Assembly: GCA_950295325.1 (NCBI GenBank)
Contig: OX485804.1
Coordinates: 49,848,001 to 49,912,000 of the forward strand
Source: Polytrichum commune
Lineage: Eukaryota; Streptophyta; Polytrichopsida; Polytrichales; Polytrichaceae
Reading direction: 5' to 3'
Length of the DNA: 64,000 nucleotides
This document shows positions 57,377-64,000 of the stretch, one piece after another. Each line of letters starts with the position of its first letter. Position 1 is the stretch's first letter. The notes beneath the pieces are model-generated. The model was not told the DNA's origin, searched no databases, and worked only from the letters and a program-made list of their open reading frames with translations. Both the position numbers and the translations under genes were made by a program.

Positions 57377-59440
57377 GGTGGCTACGGCTGCTAGCTGCTC
57401 CCTCAAATTCCACACCGTCCCATGTTAAAGAAGAATGTTCGACGGCGGCGGTGTCCTTATAGTACCACCATGGCCATTCAGGCCATCCCTCAGGGAGGCC
57501 GGCGTCGGCAAACAGAATCGGCATCCTGGCTGCTGTCTGCAACGGTGTTGGACGGCGCAGGCGTGGCTCCGGATCCTCCTCCCCGACTGACTCCACTAAC
57601 TGACAATGATGAATTCCTGCTCCTCATCCCTTGCATTCTCTTCTCGCCTTGTCGTTGCTGCTGACTTTGCTCTTACGCCTCCTCCACCTCCCCATTTGAC
57701 CCAATCCTTCCTCCCTCTCCTCCTCTTTTTGGCTCCTTCCTGCTCTCCTGTTTTGCGCCGTCCGGCCTCCTCCTCGGTCTCCTCCTCCCTCGGCAACTCC
57801 GCCTGCCAGCACCAGACGCAAAGTGGCCAAGTGCTACGTGGATGAAGGGGAAAGTGTAAACCTTAAAGGGCGCGGGGTCTCAAGCTTAGATAGACTACGG
57901 CCATAAATGCGCAATTCACGGGCTTCACCAAGTTCACAATTCATATCTTCATATATTATGTGTTTCAAACCTTGTCACATACATTGTTTTATTTCAAGGA
58001 GAAGATAAACACAACATGGGATTTGGAGGTGGTTCACATGGGATCCCAAGTCCCAACGTGGAGGCAAAGTCCCAACTGTTGAGCCTCAAGAAACCATTAT
58101 AATATGGCTAATCATCATCAAAGTCGTATCTCGATTATTTTTATGCGAAATTATTCACGGGACTTATGCTCAGAGTTGGGTTTAGCTTATTTCTTGACCC
58201 AACTTTCAACACAAATCGCAAGCCTCACCTCCAAAAAGTGTTGCCATGTCATACTGGGACTTAGGATTTGGGACCCTGTGCGAACCGGCCCTAAATACGC
58301 TAGATATTATGTTTTGTGTCATATAGTGTTTTATGCCATTGTGGTAATTTTTCTAATGACATATCTTGTGAATGAGTTTTTGGAGGTTAGAAGCCCTTAG
58401 TGTAAACACGAATTCCTACTGCACACTTTGCCATGCCCATTGCCTACCTTCAAGACTTGGACCAAAAAAATCCCCTACAATCCCGGTTTGGACATGTGGA
58501 TTTTTCATCCCTGGAAAATGTTATGGGTTGCAGCCCAAAACCACTCACATGTAAATCCAAAGCGAGAGCTTGTGACACTCTCAACCAAAGAGAATTCAAA
58601 GACTCTCAAGAGCCAAGGTCTAACAACTTTCATTTAAACATGCCCTTAGAGCATCTCCACTCATAGAGCCTCAAATGAGTCATTACAATATTTTTTTTGC
58701 TCTTTAATAGCAAGATTGCATGATACATTTGTCACAGTATGCGGCGTCGGCGGCCGCACCTTATCCGTTGGGTTTCATCCATTTAGGTTTGGATGAATGA
58801 ATCTTAGATGTGGAGAGGAAGGCTCCTAAGTGAGGAGCCTCCTCCTTGGCTTGGCATTCTTGCCAAGTCAAGTCTTGTGAGTGAGTGTGTGGAGAGAGTT
58901 TGTATGAGGTGAAGATTGCATGTTTTTGCAATAAATCTTGAGTTCTTCTCCCCTTTCTTACACTCTTGGATTCTTCCGTGGTGAAAATAGAGATAGCTTG
59001 ACTCATTGTGTGCATTTGAAGAGAGAAGTAGAGCTCTTGCAAGGGTTTGACTCTCTTCCTTCTCACTTGGCAAGAATGCTTCATTTTTTATGTTTTCTTA
59101 TTCATTCTTAAAATAAAACACGCAAGGGAGGACGTGAGGACAAGGAGTGACGAAGCGGAGGACACCGCGGATTTGCGGAACAATAAGATGAAGAATGCTC
59201 GCTTGTGAACGCCACATCAAGGTGAATTTTGATGATGAATTATTGAATTGTCCACGGAATTTCGTGTCAATTGACCGCTTGCAAGCTTGAATCACGTCAT
59301 TGAGCCGTGAAGAATCATTCTTGATTCCAATTTAGTGAGAAAATCATTTTTTTTAATTTAAAAAATTTAGGGGAAAGGCGGAGGAGCCGAAGCTCATGGC
59401 CGGCCCCTCTGCTGTGCCTCGGGTTCGGCGGCGGCTCGGC
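57377..59440. other. Gene-free stretch upstream of the orphan gene
   Basis: The first 450 bases are GC-rich and purine-rich on the minus strand and probably hold the orphan gene promoter and leader. At 58649 a GAGCATCTCCAC motif preceded by TTA looks like one end of a Harbinger-type element, with no partner found. Between 58823 and 59082 there are short inverted motifs, including GGCTCCTaagtgAGGAGCC and TGGCATTCTTGCCAAGT with its complement about 210 bases away. Confidence 0.5.
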
Positions 59441-59535
59441 GGTGGGCCTCCCCCCCCTTCTTCCTCCTCCTCCTCCCCCTTCCTTCCCCCTTCCTACCTC
59501 CCACTCCCCTCCTTCCTCCCACCTTCCCCTCCTTA
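59441..59535 (+). repeat. Polypyrimidine tract
   Basis: Roughly 95 bases almost entirely of C and T (CCTCCCC, TTCCTCC, CCCTTCC units), followed by a CTAGCC/CTAGCT-rich stretch to about 59595. The reverse strand encodes only a glycine/arginine low-complexity frame. Confidence 0.85.
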
Positions 59536-59851
59536 CCCCAGCTAGCCTAACCCAGCTAGCCCCCACCCCCAACTAGCCTAGCTAGCCCCCCTAGGTCCAC
59601 CTCCTAGATCCCCACTTTAGGTCCCTAGGTCAACCCTCCCGTAGTCATATGCTTCATTAAGCCATGCACGTGTAAGGGCCACTTTATACTTGGGGCCGGA
59701 TTGAGGGCCGGCCGGAACTCTCAAAATTTGGGCCAATAGGATCGCTTGATTTCATCAAATCGGGCCCAAGGGCTCTATACTTGGGGCCGGTCCGAACACT
59801 CACTTATCCCATGTGGCGTCCTAGGTGGCACAATTTTGGCGCCAAACCATT

Positions 59852-59911
59852 GGGCCCTAGATGAGAGTTCGGGACGAGCTTTTCCTCGTCCCGAACTCCC
59901 ATCTAGGGCCC
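59852..59911. repeat. 27-bp near-perfect hairpin
   Basis: Left arm 59852-59878 and right arm 59885-59911 pair at 26 of 27 positions around a six-base loop CTTTTC. The arms begin GGGCCCTAGATG and end GTTCGGGACGAG. The arms are GC-rich against an AT-rich surrounding. Confidence 0.9.
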
Positions 59912-60000
59912 GATTGGGCTCCTCCGTTAGATTGAGCTCATCTTGTCCATCAATCACTACCGGGGTAAATTATTTTCCTCTCCTCTTCACTCCACTCTTC

Positions 60001-60711
60001 TAATAACACAACAATTAGCATAAATATGATTGCATTAGACTAATAAGGCAACAATTAGGGCGTTAATCACACATTTAAGATAAAAATGAAACATTCAAGC
60101 ATTTAATCAAGCATGTAGTATGGCTTAGGCTATAAGTTAGTCTAATAACGCATCAATTAGCTAAAATATGATAGCATTAGGCTAATAATACAACAATTAG
60201 GGTGCTAATCACACACTTAAGATAAAAATGAAACATTGAAGCATTTAATCAAACACATGGTATGGCTTAGGCTATGGGTTGGTCTAATAAGGCAATAATT
60301 AATATAAGTATGTTACCAATAGGGTAATAACACAACAATTAAGATGCTAATCATACACTTAAGATAAAAATAAAACATTTTAAGTTGTTAATCAAGAATT
60401 TGGCGTGCATTATTCAATGGGTTAGTCCACTAACATGATAATTAGCACAAATATGGTAGCATTAGGCTAATAACACAACAATTAGGGTGCTAATCATACA
60501 CTTAAGATAGTAATGAAACATTTAAGCATTTAATCAAGCATATGGTATGGCTTAGGCTATGGATTATTCTAATAAGATAAAAATTAGTGTAAATATGATA
60601 GCATTAGGCTAATAACACAACAATTAAGGTGCTAATTATGCACTTAAGACAAAAATGAAACATTTAAGTTGTTAATCAAGAATATGGTGTGCTTTCTAAA
60701 CCACACCCATT
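60001..60711 (+). repeat. Five-copy ~142-base tandem array
   Basis: Units start at about 60001, 60143, 60285, 60429 and 60570. Each opens TAATAA or a variant and holds GCATTAGGCTAATAA, CAACAATTAGGGTGCTAAT, CACTTAAGATAAAAATGAAA and ATTTAATCAAG. Copies 3 and 5 share AAGTTGTTAATCAAGAAT; copies 1, 2 and 4 have AAGCATTTAATCAA and TATGGCTTAGGCTAT instead. Confidence 0.9.
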
Positions 60712-62007
60712 GGTCAATCCATTGAACATGGTAGATAAATTTATAAGAGCATTTTGACGCCGGAATAGATTCAAAGGCCCCAATTTAGTCTAGTGGGACC
60801 CAATTTCGATTCGCTAACCACAACCCTATAGATGTCATCCCTCATAGTAGTGAAACTTAATTGTCGAGAACACCAGGCATTGACCACGGTAAGTTCCATG
60901 AATCTTAACCCTCAAGACCATCGGGCCCCAGAATCGGGCCTCACCACTTTACATGTGACAAGGTTGGGTCGGAAAAAAGTTCATAAAGTGGGGCCGGATT
61001 GAGGCCTCAATTGGGCCGGTGCTCCGGCCGGCCCCAGGCCGTGTTTAAAGTGTACAAAAAATCCCATGCCCTTGGAAAAGTGTGCAAGATTTGTCAATGT
61101 TTGCATGCTTTTTGGTGCCCATATTGGTCTTTCGGACCGCTCCTCCATAACTTTCTCCATCCACCTCCTTGTTAGCTACAACACAACATGGTTTCTTGCT
61201 TTTCAATATTCATGGGTCATATAATTTGTGTCATTGTTGTTTTATTTTTTGTTTTACATGTCTAAGGATTGTGGATAATTTCTTCTATTTCATGTAAAAG
61301 AACATTACATAACAATAAAAGACTCAAGAGCACTACACTAAATATTGCATTTAGTGTCACCATTTCTATTCGTCTTTCTCAATGCTAATTGTAAATCATC
61401 CATGTAATGCCACGAACACTAAATATAAACCCAACATTATTTGCCATCCCTTGTAAAAAGAAATTGAGCATTATTGATTCACATTGTTATAAAAACTGTC
61501 ACTTATTAAGTGATTTTCATCCAAACTTCAATCATCCATGACTATATTTCATTACAGATAAAATACAAGGATGCAAACTATACGAATCGTTGTTTCAAAA
61601 CATTGGCGTGTAGATGAACTAAAAGTAAGCTGGGAAGACAATATTTGTATACTTAATCATGAGAAGTGCCACTTGAAAAGGTTACCACAGTGATATAATG
61701 TACCACTTGTTTTCTAATCAAAGTGGAATTAACATGGGTCCTAAGACTTGGGTCAACCCCGAAAAGCCTCTGCCCACCTGACACTACGAGGAGGTTATTA
61801 GTGCCCAAAAACAACATTAGTTTAACATGCATGCTTATCCATACGCATCTGCAGCAAAAATAACACTATGGCGACTCCAGGCCCAGCTTGAAACGTTGGT
61901 GTCGCTCCGCCACATGCATGCAACACTGGCATCAAGTCAGGTACATCTCACAAGAACTCGTTGATTTGTTGCATTTTCCAGAATAGTCATTTTGCTGTCT
62001 GAATCTA

Positions 62008-62229
62008 TGATCGGGGAGAACCGACAGTTAGTTACAGATGAACCGGTCGAGTTTGAGAAATAAGCGGTTGAAGTTCAAGACTGCAGGAAAATTACCGATC
62101 AAATTAGAGGAATTTATAGAATATACCCCAATTTAATAAAGGAAAACCAGAGGATGTCAACATGTAACCGGTTGGACTTGCAAACACTAGGATCTCAACC
62201 GATTATGCCCAAAAATCTCTCCGATCACT
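62008..62229 (-). repeat. Dispersed repeat family P, copy 4
   Basis: The reverse complement reads GAGATTTTTGGGCATAATCG, CTAGTGTTTGCAAGTCCAAC, TTAAATTGGGGTATATTC and CTCGACCGGTTCATCTGTAA, in the same order as the PILS intron copies and closest to copy 1. It lies inside the long inverted-end element. Confidence 0.78.
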
Positions 62230-62878
62230 GGTCTGAATCCTAGCTAGGCTTCATAGCAATTCAAGCTACGTTTGGGCACTGAGTCTCACAGGTCTGACAT
62301 CAGGAAGGTCGTGAAAATCTGTCTAGTTGAAAAAACATTTTTTGCAGACTATAAAACCAGTATGATGAAGCACCCTGATTGAGGTTGATTGAGGCCATCG
62401 AAAGTTCCCACTTGACATCGATGAAGAACATCACACCGTAGGTGGAAACCCCCTCTGCTGTAAATGCTGTGTGATGGCAAACAACAAGGTCGTAAGGCAG
62501 ATGCACCAACACAGTTGACCTGACTTTAATAAACTTACATTGCTCAGTCGAGCCTGGTTGATTCCTCAGTTCATTCAATCTCTGCCCACCTGGTTAACCG
62601 GTCATTGTCTCAAACTTGCTGAATTTGTCTTCTGAAGTAAATCACTAGATAGCTTCTTGTAAGTTCAATCTATTCAACCCTTACATGAGGGCAAAGATGC
62701 TTGAGTGACAGGAACTCTTCAGCAGCATGTACACATCCAAATTCAGGTAAAATGCTTTGGTGTAATCTTGCCTGACTACGAACGATAGCCGGGTAGGGCC
62801 AATTTCAGGTCGTTTTCCTACCGAATGTAGCCAGAGCCCACGTCTAGTGCGGATTGCATCCACCTCTGCAACTTCAAA

Positions 62879-62914
62879 CAGGAATATCAGGAATATCAGG
62901 AATATCAGGAATAA
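62879..62914 (+). repeat. 10-base tandem repeat (GGAATATCA-type)
   Basis: Nearly four units of AGGAATATCA in non-coding sequence within the 61.3-63.9 kb element. Confidence 0.85.
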
Positions 62915-64000
62915 GGCTTAGAATGAGGCCACTTTTGATCCTCATTCCCCACACAATGTGTTGTACTTGATGAAAGGCTTGGTTAGTGACTAAACATTGT
63001 ATCAAAGAGGAAAAATGTTCCCGTTGCTGACCTTGCATCCAGTCATTAGATCGTACTATGATCGTTGATGCGAGCTCTCTTGTTGCAGACTTGGATTCTT
63101 TACAATTTGAGAAGATTGTGTAATCTACTAAAGGGTGCTCAATCTTATATTTGATCTATTTACCGTCTATGACTCAAAACATTTGCCTGCCTGCTCTCTA
63201 TGTTATCCAATGTCAACAGTTTCTGTCTATTTTATGAATCGGTGGAGTGTGGTTTTGTAAGCAGCCACAAGGCGCGGTACTACTTGCCTTACTTTTAGGG
63301 GAAAATTGCAATTGTTTGTATGACTGGCTTTGTTGTAGAGTGCTATTTGTGTGGATAACTGATCGGTATTATTAGTGAAAGACTGGTCTGGTGTCTTTTG
63401 CTTTTATCTGTCTGAATTCCCTTGTTTCTGATCATCTGTCGACACCACTACTCTGCCACTCAAGTGACGTATATCCTTGGGTAAGTGGAAGTGTTTTTCT
63501 ACCATATAGCTAGCACTGATAATACCAGAATAAAGCAACTGTTTACCAATTCATAGGTAGTGGTGTACGCAAACACAAGTTCTTCATGATATCTAGTCTT
63601 CTTACAAGGCCTATGACGGATGTTGATAAAACTCTCTAGTCTTCTGATGAGAATTGCACTTTCTAAATTCCCCTTACCTAACATGTCCGTAATAAAATAT
63701 TGTCATGGAGGATTGAAATTAGGATGAAAATTCACAGTAATTGCAACATTGTAAATACACAATGCCCAAAACATTCTATAAAGATAGATTTTACAAAGAC
63801 AAATAATTCTGTCTTTACATTTAGTGTCTTTGCACCTGTGACATTACACAGGTGGTTTGCAATCGGTATTCAGCAAGTCAAATAGAATTGGTGACACTAA
63901 ATACAATATTTAGTGTGATATTACACACAACAGTCACTACATTGGACTTCGCACAATGGCCTAGTGAATGTGGCCTCTCCGTCCTCTGTCCGGAAAGGGC

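Larger units (their letters stand above)
59680..61052. mobile_element. Candidate 1.37-kb non-autonomous element carrying a tandem array
   Basis: It is bounded by CACTTTATAC on the left and by the matching GTTTAAAGTG on the right. GC-rich GGCCGG motifs sit just inside both ends. GGGGCCGGATTGAGG occurs near each end in the same orientation. The interior holds a strong hairpin and five tandem units. No transposase frame and no clear target duplication were seen, so the class is undecided. Confidence 0.55.
61336..63915. mobile_element. 2.58-kb element with long CACTAAAT-type inverted ends
   Basis: The left end CACTAAATATTGCATTTAG and the inverted right end agree at 25 of 26 positions. Weaker similarity (TTCTATT, AATTGTAAA/GATTGCAAA, TGTAATG.CAC, then another CACTAAAT) continues for at least 100 bases inward. 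Each terminus is a small palindrome. The left flank is TA but the right flank is TG, so no target duplication is confirmed. The interior holds family P copy 4 and no recognised transposase. Confidence 0.65.

Noticed and set aside
57243-57596. Alternative minus-strand frame of 117 codons over orphan exon 1
   Set aside because: It does not reach the donor in the phase needed by exon 2; the chosen frame does and has a better ATG context.
58649-58680. GAGCATCTCCAC considered as a second Harbinger MITE
   Set aside because: No partner end or second TAA was found, so it is at most a fragment.
59315-59572. Minus-strand glycine/arginine-rich frame
   Set aside because: It only reads the complement of the polypyrimidine tract and has no domain.
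60001-60711. Regular repeats considered as a CRISPR array
   Set aside because: The units are 142 bases, contiguous, without unique spacers, and in a plant nuclear context.
62300-62863. Minus-strand frames of 92 and 60 codons considered as exons
   Set aside because: No family was recognised, no consistent splice model joins them, and they lie inside a repeat element.

Overview
This window looks like nuclear DNA of a green plant, most likely a land plant and probably not a compact flowering-plant genome. The evidence is five intron-rich protein genes of typical plant families, GT-AG introns of roughly 80 to 1,500 bases, AT-rich gene-poor stretches, and many small non-autonomous DNA transposons. 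The species cannot be named from the sequence alone. No rRNA, tRNA, CRISPR array, operon or bacterial signal was seen.

Layout. 1-5.3 kb: the 5' two thirds of a PILS (PIN-LIKES) auxin-carrier gene on the minus strand, running off the left edge. 5.3-9 kb: gene-free, with a MITE and a tandem duplication. 9.4-13.2 kb (+): a complete DNAJC21/JJJ1-type J protein, a 60S ribosome-maturation co-chaperone. 13.2-16 kb: a Harbinger-like MITE and other repeats. 16.1-29.5 kb (+): a 25-exon HEATR6-like HEAT/ARM repeat protein. 29.5-32.8 kb: gene-free. 32.9-42.0 kb (-): a 23-exon XRN2/3-type 5'-3' exoribonuclease with a 30-glutamine tract. 42-47 kb: gene-free and repeat-rich. 48.7-52.1 kb (+): TRAPPC12, a vesicle-tethering subunit. 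52.9-53.5 kb: a probable decayed LINE 3' end. 54.5-57.4 kb (-): a two-exon gene of unknown function with an AP2/ERF-like core and a duplicated DKDWVLL motif. 57.4-64 kb: gene-free, holding a 1.4-kb element with a five-copy 142-base tandem array and a strong hairpin, then a 2.6-kb element with long inverted ends.

The exon models were built by hand. For each gene, intron phase was carried across every junction and the summed coding length is a multiple of three: DNAJC21 2,166 nt, HEATR6 3,315, XRN 3,243, TRAPPC12 1,710, the orphan 1,107. That is internal support, but transcript data were not available. The genes are ordinary neighbours, not a pathway. They cover auxin homeostasis, ribosome biogenesis, nuclear RNA decay and membrane trafficking, and adjacent pairs are convergent or tandem.

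The least explained material is the orphan gene with its duplicated splice-junction intron, the element at 59.7-61.1 kb, and a set of dispersed repeat families with copies both inside introns and between genes.
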